This document shows, in pieces, positions 38,927-46,322 of a stretch of 64,000 nucleotides of DNA. The first letter of the stretch is position 1; each line of letters starts with the position of its first letter. A program made the position numbers and the translations under genes. The DNA is from Pseudomonas moorei (GTDB taxonomy: Bacteria; Pseudomonadota; Gammaproteobacteria; Pseudomonadales; Pseudomonadaceae), in the NCBI RefSeq assembly GCF_008801475.1, contig NZ_VZPP01000002.1, positions 248,001 through 312,000 of the forward strand. The letters are read 5' to 3'. The notes under the pieces are model-generated. The model did not search any database and was not told where the DNA came from. It saw only the letters and a list, made by a program, of their open reading frames with translations.

Positions 38927-40065
38927 GGCGTGGCCTCCTGCGCCGTGTTCGCGGCAGGTTTGGCCATGGGCTTGACCGAGTCTTCCGCATTCACGTTACG
39001 CCGCTCCAGATAAGCCTGAACCGCACTCAGCGTGCCGGTCAGATCCGGAGTGACCACGGTGACAGGCTGCTTGCCCAACTCGGCCACCTGTTCAAGCATC
39101 ACTTTGCTCTGCGGATTGTCCGGGTTGAAATTGCCCTTGAGCACATCGCGCGCTTCGTCCAGTGCCTGGGAGTACACTGCGGCCTGCCCATTGAGCGCGG
39201 CCCATTGCGCTTGCTCGAGCGTCAGGCTCAGGGCCAGTCGCACCTGGCTCAGGCTCTGCCCGGCCAGTAACGGGCGAACATTTTTATCGGCATTGAAATC
39301 GATGCGGATGTAGCGCGAAATCTGATCCCACCACTGAGACCAACGGCTGGCGCCATCACCATCAGCGGTCAGGCCGAGCAACGATTCGCCACGATCCTTG
39401 TACTCGGGCGCCAGCTCGGTCAGGCCGATCACCTGCTCACGCAATGCCCCCAATCGCAGGAACAGTCCGGTGCGATCCGGTTGCTCGGTGCTGCGCAAGG
39501 CCACCAGGGTTTTGGCCACTTGCTCGCGAGCGGCGAAGGCACCGGGATCATTTTGTTCGCGCAGAATTTCATCGGCGCCCTGCACCAGGGCCTGGGCACT
39601 GCTGATGTCCTGCAAGGCGGAAAGACGCAGGCTGGCCAGACGCAGCAGGTGCTCGGCCTCGGCCAGACGCCAGTCCTTGCGGCTGGCGCCGAGAACGGTT
39701 TCCAGACGCTGGTTCAGGCGTTGCTGATCGCCCTGCAACTGAATCACCAGGCGGCTGCGCTCTTCCAGCACATCGGCGCCGGGAAGTTGCTCAAGGCGTG
39801 CACTCAGGCGCTGCTCATTGAGCTTCAGGCTTTGCGACTCATCACTCAACGCCTGCACCTGACTCAGCTGTTGCTGGTTAGTCGCTTGCAGGTGACGCAC
39901 CTGCCAGACTCCCCAGCCCCCCACCGCGACACCGGCAGCGCCCAACAGCAGCGCGACGATTGCCAGCCCATTGCCTCGACGCTGCTCTGCAGCGGGTGGT
40001 GGATTTTCAACCGGTGCATCGAGCACTGGCCGGACGTCTTCTTTAGGCAAGGCTGTTTCGCTCAC
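38923..40065 (-). CDS. hemX: HemX, uroporphyrinogen-III C-methyltransferase-like membrane protein
   Basis: This 380-aa protein has an acidic/proline N-terminal tail, one span (about 33-55, GLAIVALLLGAAGVAVGGWGV) and a long periplasmic coiled-coil domain (QLSQVQALSDESQSLKLNEQ onward). Despite the inherited name, it lacks the SAM-binding methyltransferase fold, so enzymatic activity is doubtful. It lies in the hem operon, 16 bases after hemD and overlapping hemY. Confidence 0.93.
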   Translation of the reverse strand: MSETALPKEDVRPVLDAPVENPPPAAEQRRGNGLAIVALLLGAAGVAVGGWGVWQVRHLQATNQQQLSQVQALSDESQSLKLNEQRLSARLEQLPGADVLEERSRLVIQLQGDQQRLNQRLETVLGASRKDWRLAEAEHLLRLASLRLSALQDISSAQALVQGADEILREQNDPGAFAAREQVAKTLVALRSTEQPDRTGLFLRLGALREQVIGLTELAPEYKDRGESLLGLTADGDGASRWSQWWDQISRYIRIDFNADKNVRPLLAGQSLSQVRLALSLTLEQAQWAALNGQAAVYSQALDEARDVLKGNFNPDNPQSKVMLEQVAELGKQPVTVVTPDLTGTLSAVQAYLERRNVNAEDSVKPMAKPAANTAQEATP

Positions 40066-40081
40066 GTATCCATCCTTTGCA

Positions 40082-40849
40082 TTAGAGAACGGGCACGGGG
40101 TGCTCCCGTAACGCCGTCAGCAAAGCCGCGGCACTGGCGCCGCGGCAATCCACAACTGTCAGGGCCCCGGCGGCACGTGCCAGCTCGGCGACCCTGGGAC
40201 TTGGTACAAACAACGGCAACTGCGCCAACCGTGGCCAGGCATCTGCGGCCAATTGATGCAGGTGCTCAAAACCCTGCCCACTGCTGACCACCAGCCCGTT
40301 CAGGCGTTCCGCTTCGATCTGCCGTGGCAACGCTGCCGGCAGGTAGTGCGGCAGTTCACGACGGTACAGCTCCAGATACTCGACACTAGCACCTCGCTCG
40401 CGCAGGCGCTCTGCCAGCAACTCGCGACCGCCCTCTCCACGCAGGATCAGCACGCGCGGATCAGGCCCGGCGATAGCCTCGCGCAACGACGCGAGTTCAA
40501 GCAAGGCTTCGCTGTCGTCGCCCTGCGCCGGAAAGCTCACGTCCAGGCCATGATCGGCAAGGATCTGCGCCGTCGCCGCGCCGACACTGAACCACTGCAC
40601 ACGGGGCGCTGACGAACAAAACCGGTCAAGCAACTCAAGGGCAATCCGGGCGGCTGGCTTGCTGACCACGATCACGGCGCTGTAACGATCCAGTTCCTGC
40701 ATCACCTGGCGCATTGTGTCAGAGGCAGGGATCGGCGCTATGTCCAAAAGCGGCAAGCTACTGCTGAAAATCCCCTGTTCGGCCAGCAGATCGCTCAGCG
40801 CCGCCGACTCATCCGCCGGACGCGTCAGCAGCAGGCGCCAGCCCGTCAC
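40082..40849 (-). CDS. hemD: Uroporphyrinogen-III synthase
   Basis: This 255-aa enzyme cyclises hydroxymethylbilane with inversion of ring D. The sequence is divergent, as usual for HemD, but has [19 protein letters not shown] at the N-terminus, [22 protein letters not shown] in the middle and the C-terminal [22 protein letters not shown], with conserved positions in the two-lobed fold. Its start overlaps the hemC stop by four bases (ATGA). Confidence 0.94.
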   Translation of the reverse strand: MTGWRLLLTRPADESAALSDLLAEQGIFSSSLPLLDIAPIPASDTMRQVMQELDRYSAVIVVSKPAARIALELLDRFCSSAPRVQWFSVGAATAQILADHGLDVSFPAQGDDSEALLELASLREAIAGPDPRVLILRGEGGRELLAERLRERGASVEYLELYRRELPHYLPAALPRQIEAERLNGLVVSSGQGFEHLHQLAADAWPRLAQLPLFVPSPRVAELARAAGALTVVDCRGASAAALLTALREHPVPVL

Positions 40850-41787
40850 TCGTGACCTGCCTCGCCATAGACCGCTTTGAGAATCTCGTTGGCGCCCTGG
40901 CTCAAAAGGTCTTCGGCCACTTGCACACCCAAGGCCTCGGCCTGATCACGCGGCGCGCGAGCTTCGGCATTCAGCAGCAGACCGCCGCTCGGATCCCCCA
41001 CCAGGCCACGCAACCAGATCTGCTCGCCTTCAAGCACGGCATAGCAGGCAATCGGCACCTGGCAGCCTCCATTGAGGTGTTTATTGAGGGAACGTTCGGC
41101 CGTCACGCGGGTGGCGGTGTCCCGGTGATGCAGCGGCGCCAGCAGCGCGTGAATTTCACTGTCTGCACTGCGGCATTCGATGCCGACGGCACCCTGGCCA
41201 CCGGCGGGCAGGCTGTCGTCAACACTGATGGCCGATGTAATGCGATCTTCGAAGCCCAGGCGAATCAAACCGGCGGATGCAAGGATGATGGCGTCGTATT
41301 CACCGGCATCGAGCTTGGCCAGACGAGTATTGACGTTGCCGCGCAGGAAGCGGATTTCCAGGTCCGGACGACGGGTCAGCAATTGGGCCTGGCGACGCAG
41401 GCTCGACGTGCCGACGATGCTACCTTCGGGCAACTCATCCAGGCTGGCATAGGTATTGGAGACGAATGCATCGCGCGGGTCTTCGCGCTCGCAGATACAG
41501 AACAGCCCCAGGCCTTCGGGGAAGTCCATCGGCACGTCTTTCATGGAATGCACGGCGATGTCGGCTTCGTTTTCCAGCAACGCGGTTTCCAGCTCTTTGA
41601 CGAACAGCCCCTTGCCACCGATTTTCGACAGCGGCGAGTCAAGCAGCTTGTCGCCACGACTGACCATCGGGACCAGCGTCACGAGCAGACCGGGATGGGC
41701 CTCTTCAAGACGGGCTTTGACATATTCGGCCTGCCACAGGGCGAGAGCACTTTTACGCGTGGCGATGCGGATTTCGCGAGAGGACAT
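40846..41787 (-). CDS. hemC: Hydroxymethylbilane synthase (porphobilinogen deaminase)
   Basis: This 313-aa enzyme polymerises four porphobilinogens. The dipyrromethane cofactor cysteine is C242 in [12 protein letters not shown]. Substrate-binding residues in [19 protein letters not shown] and [11 protein letters not shown] are intact. The length equals P. aeruginosa HemC. It is the first gene of hemC-hemD-hemX-hemY and lies 138 bases downstream of algR on the same strand, the classic Pseudomonas algR-hemC arrangement. Confidence 0.97.
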   Translation of the reverse strand: MSSREIRIATRKSALALWQAEYVKARLEEAHPGLLVTLVPMVSRGDKLLDSPLSKIGGKGLFVKELETALLENEADIAVHSMKDVPMDFPEGLGLFCICEREDPRDAFVSNTYASLDELPEGSIVGTSSLRRQAQLLTRRPDLEIRFLRGNVNTRLAKLDAGEYDAIILASAGLIRLGFEDRITSAISVDDSLPAGGQGAVGIECRSADSEIHALLAPLHHRDTATRVTAERSLNKHLNGGCQVPIACYAVLEGEQIWLRGLVGDPSGGLLLNAEARAPRDQAEALGVQVAEDLLSQGANEILKAVYGEAGHE

Positions 41788-41925
41788 GGATCAATCCGTA
41801 CTGAATAGATACGGCGGATAATAACAGCTCAGCCAAATCCACTTTGACTTGTATCAGATACTACTCGGCCTCCCTGGCCCCGGATTTCCGGCATTCGGGT
41901 GTGAAATACGCCTGTAACCGGCGAA

Positions 41926-42672
41926 TTAAAGCTGTTGCATCATTTTCCTAACGCCCGCCACGTGGCGTCGACTGACGATCAAGGCGTCACCGTTCAGGCC
42001 TTTGAGGAACAGCTGGAAGTGCCCGAGTGGCGTTCGTTGCAGCCGTTCGATGCGATCACGAGCGACCAGTGCGTTGCGGTGGATCCGCACAAAGCGGTCA
42101 CCAAACTCGTCCTCGAGGGCCTTGAGCGGCTCATCCAGAAGCACTTCGCCGCTCTCGTGGCGCAAGGTCACGTATTTGTGATCGGCAATGAAGTAGACCA
42201 CCTGATCCAGCGGGATCAGCTCGATTCCCTTTCGGGTTCGGGCGCTGATGTGGCTGCGTGGGCCATTGCCGCTTTCGGCGGCCGGGCGGGTCAGGGCCGA
42301 GAGTTGAACACGATTGGGTCGCTCGGCTTTCTTTAATGCGTCATGTAAATGTTCGGTTCGCACAGGTTTCACCAGATAGCCTACGGCGCTGGCCTGTAAG
42401 GCTTCCACGGCAAATTCATCGGGCCCTGTGCAGAACACCACGGCGGGCGGGGTTTCGCGTTCGCACAATCGCGCGGCCACTTGCAGGCCATCAAGGCCTG
42501 GCATGCGGATATCGAGTAGCACGATATCCGGCTTGTGGCTGTCGATCAGTGCCAACGCTTCTTCGCCGTTCGTGGCGCTGGGCTCCAGGACACTGTATCC
42601 CTCGAGTTCGCCAACCATTCGGCTCAGGCGCTCGCGGGCTAGGGGGTCGTCATCAACGATCAGGACATTCAT
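41926..42672 (-). CDS. algR: AlgR, LytTR-type response regulator
   Basis: This 248-aa DNA-binding response regulator controls alginate, type IV pili and cyanide genes in P. aeruginosa. The receiver domain has acidic pocket D7-D9 region (LIVDDDPLARERL) and phospho-acceptor D54 in VLLDIRMPG. The LytTR DNA-binding domain (about 140-245) contains RTRKGIELIPLDQVVYFIAD and FVRIHRNALVARDRIERL. Length and D54 equal the P. aeruginosa protein, so the gene looks functional. Its ATG directly follows the stop of a decayed kinase remnant, so the usual partner algZ/fimS is missing. Confidence 0.96.
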   Translation of the reverse strand: MNVLIVDDDPLARERLSRMVGELEGYSVLEPSATNGEEALALIDSHKPDIVLLDIRMPGLDGLQVAARLCERETPPAVVFCTGPDEFAVEALQASAVGYLVKPVRTEHLHDALKKAERPNRVQLSALTRPAAESGNGPRSHISARTRKGIELIPLDQVVYFIADHKYVTLRHESGEVLLDEPLKALEDEFGDRFVRIHRNALVARDRIERLQRTPLGHFQLFLKGLNGDALIVSRRHVAGVRKMMQQL

Positions 42673-43090
42673 ATTGCGCTGGATTCCTGCGTGAGTCTCG
42701 CACAAGGATAGCGTAGACAGGGTAAGTGACGTCCGTCACCGCGATCCACGCTAAGACTAGCGCGAGCGTCAAAAAGTGCCGCGAGACCGACGGCTAAATT
42801 TTCATCCGCCGGGCAATTGGCGGCCCAGGCTCGCATTGGCGACACAGCGCCACAGGGTTTGCTGATACGCAATCTGAACACCCCCTCTTCTTATAGTCCG
42901 CTTGCGCACCGAGAAGTGCACTGATCCTACTGTCCAACTGTAGACGGTTGCCGGGACGATATTGCTCAAATGAAAAATATCGTTGAGCCAATTGCACAGG
43001 ACTTGCCTGGGACAGGCGCTGGCCACGAAAAAACCAGGCGACCAGTGTCAGCGACAGCAATGGCAACCCTGTTATTATCCGCGGCAGCTT
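42669..43090 (-). pseudogene. algZ: Decayed LytS-type histidine kinase remnant (algZ/fimS)
   Basis: Two blocks of a LytS/AlgZ-type sensor kinase survive between argH and algR. Block 1 (about 43066-42920) reads [20 protein letters not shown] then QLDSRI, the segment just after the phospho-acceptor helix in this family (A-RYL-IEQ-R-G-RL pattern). Block 2, in another frame (about 42800-42669), reads NLAVGLAALFDARASLSVD and ends RYPCARLTQESSAI. It resembles a kinase C-terminus, and its TGA immediately precedes the algR ATG. The ATPase core (N-box) and the whole membrane half are gone. The spacing between blocks is about 40 codons instead of about 90. Intact AlgZ is about 358 aa. Confidence 0.72.
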
Positions 43091-43127
43091 TCAACGCCAT
43101 CTTTCTTCAGCCGATACGAGCGAATTC

Positions 43128-44522
43128 ATGAGCACTGACAAGACCAATCAGTCCTGGGGCGGCCGCTTCAGTGAACCCGTCGACGCCTTCGTCGCCCGCT
43201 TCACCGCCTCCGTCACCTTCGACCAGCGCCTGTATCGCCACGACATCATGGGCTCGATCGCCCACGCCACCATGCTGGCCAAGGTCGGCGTGCTCACCGA
43301 TGCCGAGCGCGACAGCATCATCGATGGCCTGAAGACCATCCAGGGTGAAATCGAGGCCGGCCAGTTCGACTGGCGCATCGACCTCGAAGACGTACACATG
43401 AACATCGAGGCGCGCCTGACCGACCGCATCGGCGTGACCGGCAAGAAGTTGCACACCGGACGCAGTCGTAACGACCAGGTCGCTACCGATATCCGCCTGT
43501 GGCTGCGTGACGAAATCGACCTGATTCTGGGCGAAATCACCCGCCTGCAAAAAGGCTTGCTGGAACAGGCCGAACGCGAAGCGGGCAGCATCATGCCAGG
43601 CTTCACCCACCTGCAGACCGCACAGCCCGTCACCTTCGGGCACCACATGCTGGCCTGGTTCGAAATGCTCAGCCGCGACTACGAGCGTCTTGTCGACTGC
43701 CGCAAGCGCACCAACCGTATGCCTCTGGGCAGCGCCGCCCTGGCCGGGACCACGTACCCGATCGACCGTGAATACACCGCCCAATTGCTGGGTTTCGACG
43801 CAGTGGGTGGCAACTCGCTGGACAACGTGTCCGATCGTGACTTCGCTATCGAATTTTGCTCGGCCGCCAGCATCGCGATGATGCACCTGTCACGCTTCTC
43901 CGAAGAACTGGTGCTGTGGACCAGTGCGCAATTCCAGTTCATCGATCTGCCAGACCGTTTCTGCACCGGCAGTTCGATCATGCCGCAAAAGAAAAACCCG
44001 GACGTGCCGGAACTGGTGCGCGGCAAGAGCGGCCGCGTGTTCGGCGCCTTGATGGGCCTGCTGACCCTGATGAAAGGCCAGCCTCTGGCTTACAACAAGG
44101 ACAACCAGGAAGACAAGGAACCGCTGTTCGACGCCGCCGATACCCTGCGCGACTCGCTACGGGCCTTCGCCGACATGATCCCGGCGATCAAGCCCAAGCA
44201 CGCGATGATGCGCGAAGCGGCCCTGCGCGGCTTCTCTACCGCCACTGACCTGGCTGACTACCTGGTCCGCCGTGGTCTGCCGTTCCGTGACTGCCATGAA
44301 ATCGTTGGCCATGCGGTGAAGTACGGCGTGGAAAGCGGCAAGGACCTGGCGGAGATGAGCCTGGAAGAACTGCGCAAGTTCAGCGACCAGATCGATCAGG
44401 ACGTTTTCGCAGTACTGACCCTGGAAGGCTCGGTCAACGCCCGTAATCACATCGGCGGCACAGCGCCGGCGCAGGTGAAGGCCGCCGTGGTTCGCGGTCA
44501 GGCGTTGCTCGCCAGTCGCTAA
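43128..44522 (+). CDS. argH: Argininosuccinate lyase
   Basis: This 464-aa enzyme splits argininosuccinate into arginine and fumarate. It starts [20 protein letters not shown] and has [13 protein letters not shown], the [13 protein letters not shown] fumarase-superfamily signature with the catalytic Ser loop, and [14 protein letters not shown]. Length and motifs are normal. A TATTAT -10-like element at about 43073 lies within the kinase remnant, suggesting the promoter is embedded there. REP-like repeats follow the stop codon. Confidence 0.97.
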   Translation: MSTDKTNQSWGGRFSEPVDAFVARFTASVTFDQRLYRHDIMGSIAHATMLAKVGVLTDAERDSIIDGLKTIQGEIEAGQFDWRIDLEDVHMNIEARLTDRIGVTGKKLHTGRSRNDQVATDIRLWLRDEIDLILGEITRLQKGLLEQAEREAGSIMPGFTHLQTAQPVTFGHHMLAWFEMLSRDYERLVDCRKRTNRMPLGSAALAGTTYPIDREYTAQLLGFDAVGGNSLDNVSDRDFAIEFCSAASIAMMHLSRFSEELVLWTSAQFQFIDLPDRFCTGSSIMPQKKNPDVPELVRGKSGRVFGALMGLLTLMKGQPLAYNKDNQEDKEPLFDAADTLRDSLRAFADMIPAIKPKHAMMREAALRGFSTATDLADYLVRRGLPFRDCHEIVGHAVKYGVESGKDLAEMSLEELRKFSDQIDQDVFAVLTLEGSVNARNHIGGTAPAQVKAAVVRGQALLASR

Positions 44523-44526
44523 AGAG

Positions 44527-44634
44527 CTTCGCGAGCAGGCGGCACGTCACCCGCTTGCTGTCACAGGTTTTGTGGCGTTCGCCCGATGGCGGCACGACAC
44601 AAAACCTGTGGGAGCGGGCTTGCCCGCGATGGCA
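44527..44634. repeat. Compound REP-like inverted repeat
   Basis: TCACAGGTTTTGTG and CACAAAACCTGTGGGAGCGGGCTTGCCC form a large hairpin, with a degenerate GCGAGCAGGCGGCAC arm before it. It fills the space between convergent argH and the GST gene. Confidence 0.78.
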
Positions 44635-44656
44635 TTCGCAAGAGCGCTGAAGATTC

Positions 44657-45316
44657 CTACTTCTTCGCCGCAACCATTGCCATAAACGCCGGCATCGCCG
44701 CTTCCCGATCCGCCGCCACTCGCTGCACGTTCGGGGTTTCTCCCAATCGTTCCAGCAGCGCCTTGGCCTGCGGCACTTCAGCCAACAGATCCATCCCGAA
44801 CAGTTTGTGCGCCACGCCACACGCCAGCGGCACGCTGTACAGGAAATACAGATCCGCCACGCTCAAGCTGTCGCCCGCTACATAGGGGGCGAACTTGCCG
44901 TGCCGGCCCAGGGCCGCCACTCCCAGAAGCAACTCGGCCCTGGTCTTTTCCTTGATCGCATCGGGCACCTTCATGCCGAAAAACGCTTCGCCGTAACAGG
45001 CGCGCGCCGGCAGTTCGATGTACAACTCGATTTCCCTGGCCAGCGCCAACACTTGCGCGCGCTGGAATGGATCGCTTGGCAGCAGGGGCCTGCCTTGCTG
45101 GCTCTGCTCGATGTACTCGAGAATCACGCTGGTTTCGTTGATGAAGCCCTGCTCGACCTGCAACACCGGCACCTTGCCGCGCGGACTGATGGCCAGCGCC
45201 TCGGCGCTGGTGCCGCCGTAAAACGGCACTTCCTCGAAGGCCAGGCCTTTTTCCAGCAACGCCAGTTTGACCATGTTGTAGTAGTTGCTGACGGAAAATC
45301 CATAAAGCTTGATCAT
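44657..45316 (-). CDS. Glutathione S-transferase family protein
   Basis: This 219-aa protein has an N-terminal thioredoxin-fold domain (IKLYGFSVSNYYNMVKLALLEKG, SPRGKVPVLQVEQGFINETSVILEYI, with the cis-Pro and the ES/TS glutathione motif). An all-helical C-terminal domain follows (SVADLYFLYSVPLACG). Ser in FSVSNYY is the likely catalytic position. The ATG at 45316 is preferred over the GTG at 45319 because GGAGG is 7 bases away. The substrate is unknown. Confidence 0.92.
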   Translation of the reverse strand: MIKLYGFSVSNYYNMVKLALLEKGLAFEEVPFYGGTSAEALAISPRGKVPVLQVEQGFINETSVILEYIEQSQQGRPLLPSDPFQRAQVLALAREIELYIELPARACYGEAFFGMKVPDAIKEKTRAELLLGVAALGRHGKFAPYVAGDSLSVADLYFLYSVPLACGVAHKLFGMDLLAEVPQAKALLERLGETPNVQRVAADREAAMPAFMAMVAAKK

Positions 45317-45440
45317 CACAGAGCCTCCAGGCCGTGCGGGGTGGGCAGTGCCTGTTTATAGATCGCTCGAGGCTTTCTTGCCAGCAGCATCACGCTGCTG
45401 AATGCGGGTAAACTGGCCGCCTTAACTTGAGGAGCCTGCC

Positions 45441-45725
45441 ATGAGCGAGCCTACAGACATCGATAGCGACGAAGAAGAATTCACTGAAAACACCCTGATC
45501 GAAGCCATCGAAAACCAGATCGAAAGCGAAAATCCGCCGGCCGCCAAGGCGACCTTCAACAAGCTGACACTGGTGGGCTACGAGAAGGAAGAAATCCTCA
45601 ACCTGATGGCCCATGTTTTGGCCGTAGAAATCGACGCAATCCTCGAAGAAGACCGCGCGTTCGACACCGAATGGTACGAAGCGGCATTGCGCGCGCTGCC
45701 CGAGTTGCCCCCGGAAAAGAAATAA
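45441..45725 (+). CDS. Small acidic conserved protein of unknown function
   Basis: This 94-aa soluble protein has a very acidic, probably disordered N-terminus (about 1-28; DIDSDEEEFTENTLIEAIEN) and a helical rest (AKATFNKLTLVGYEKEEILN, LMAHVLAVEIDAILEEDRAF), ending ELPPEKK. GAGGAG precedes the ATG at an ideal distance, supporting a real gene. I do not recognise a domain; related short proteins seem widespread in pseudomonads. A REP palindrome follows. Confidence 0.75.
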   Translation: MSEPTDIDSDEEEFTENTLIEAIENQIESENPPAAKATFNKLTLVGYEKEEILNLMAHVLAVEIDAILEEDRAFDTEWYEAALRALPELPPEKK

Positions 45726-45737
45726 CCCCTTCCCCCT

Positions 45738-45759
45738 GCAGGAGCGAGCCCGCTCCTGC
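45738..45759. repeat. REP-like palindrome
   Basis: GCAGGAGCG-AGCC-CGCTCCTGC lies between the small acidic protein gene and the TIGR02647 gene. Confidence 0.75.
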
Positions 45760-45883
45760 GAGCCCCGGAAACGGGGAAAGCTCACCATGATGAAAAAACC
45801 CTGTCGCGAGGGCTGGACATGCCGCACGAGTGGGATCACCTTAGGGGCGCTGTCGTCTAATTCCTAGAAAGTCTGGAGTCCCT

Positions 45884-46129
45884 ATGTCGCTTACCCCTGA
45901 GTTGGTTGCCGAACTGGAAATCCTCGCACTCTTCAACCTGGACAGTTCCCAGGAAGGTTTGAAAATTCATCAGACCGCTGCCCCCAAAGCCATTGCCGCT
46001 GCCCGTCGCCTGTATGAAAAAGAACTGATTGACCAACCCGATGGCGGCTACCTGACCAGCCTGGGTCGTGACGCCGCGCAAAATGTGCAAACCCTGCTGA
46101 CCATTCTGAGCGTAAAAGAAACAGCCTGA
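45884..46129 (+). CDS. TIGR02647 family protein
   Basis: This 81-aa soluble protein resembles a winged-helix-like helical fold: SLTPELVAELEILALFNLD, then SQEGLKIHQTAAPKAIAAAR and a GGYLTSLGRDAA turn. It belongs to a small family of unknown function found mainly in Pseudomonas and relatives. GGAG precedes the ATG at 45884. It stands upstream of cyaA with 193 bases between. Confidence 0.85.
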   Translation: MSLTPELVAELEILALFNLDSSQEGLKIHQTAAPKAIAAARRLYEKELIDQPDGGYLTSLGRDAAQNVQTLLTILSVKETA

Positions 46130-46213
46130 ATTCCATCGCATTGCCCACGGAAACCTCCACCACGGGATTTCCGCGGGCAAACTCTGCGACCTGTAATCGC
46201 CACGCGATAAAAA

Positions 46214-46225
46214 TCTGACGTCAGA
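46214..46225. promoter_or_regulatory. Perfect 12-base palindrome upstream of cyaA
   Basis: TCTGACGTCAGA is flanked by A-runs about 100 bases before the cyaA start. Its symmetry suggests a protein-binding site, but it lacks the TGTGA-N6-TCACA spacing of a CRP/Vfr site, so the factor is unknown. Confidence 0.35.
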
Positions 46226-46322
46226 AAAACAAAATCAGCTTAAATGCCTCCGCGCCAAGGCGCTAAACTGCCCCTCAACCGAGAGCCCCACATCCGAGCC
46301 CTGTGAGCCGGTTTGAGCTGAC

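Noticed and set aside
42794..43066. A 90-codon minus-strand open frame as an intact small gene
   Set aside because: Its similarity is confined to a mid-region of a histidine kinase, it lacks a start codon of quality (TTG) and a ribosome site, and kinase similarity jumps to another frame; a remnant explains it better.
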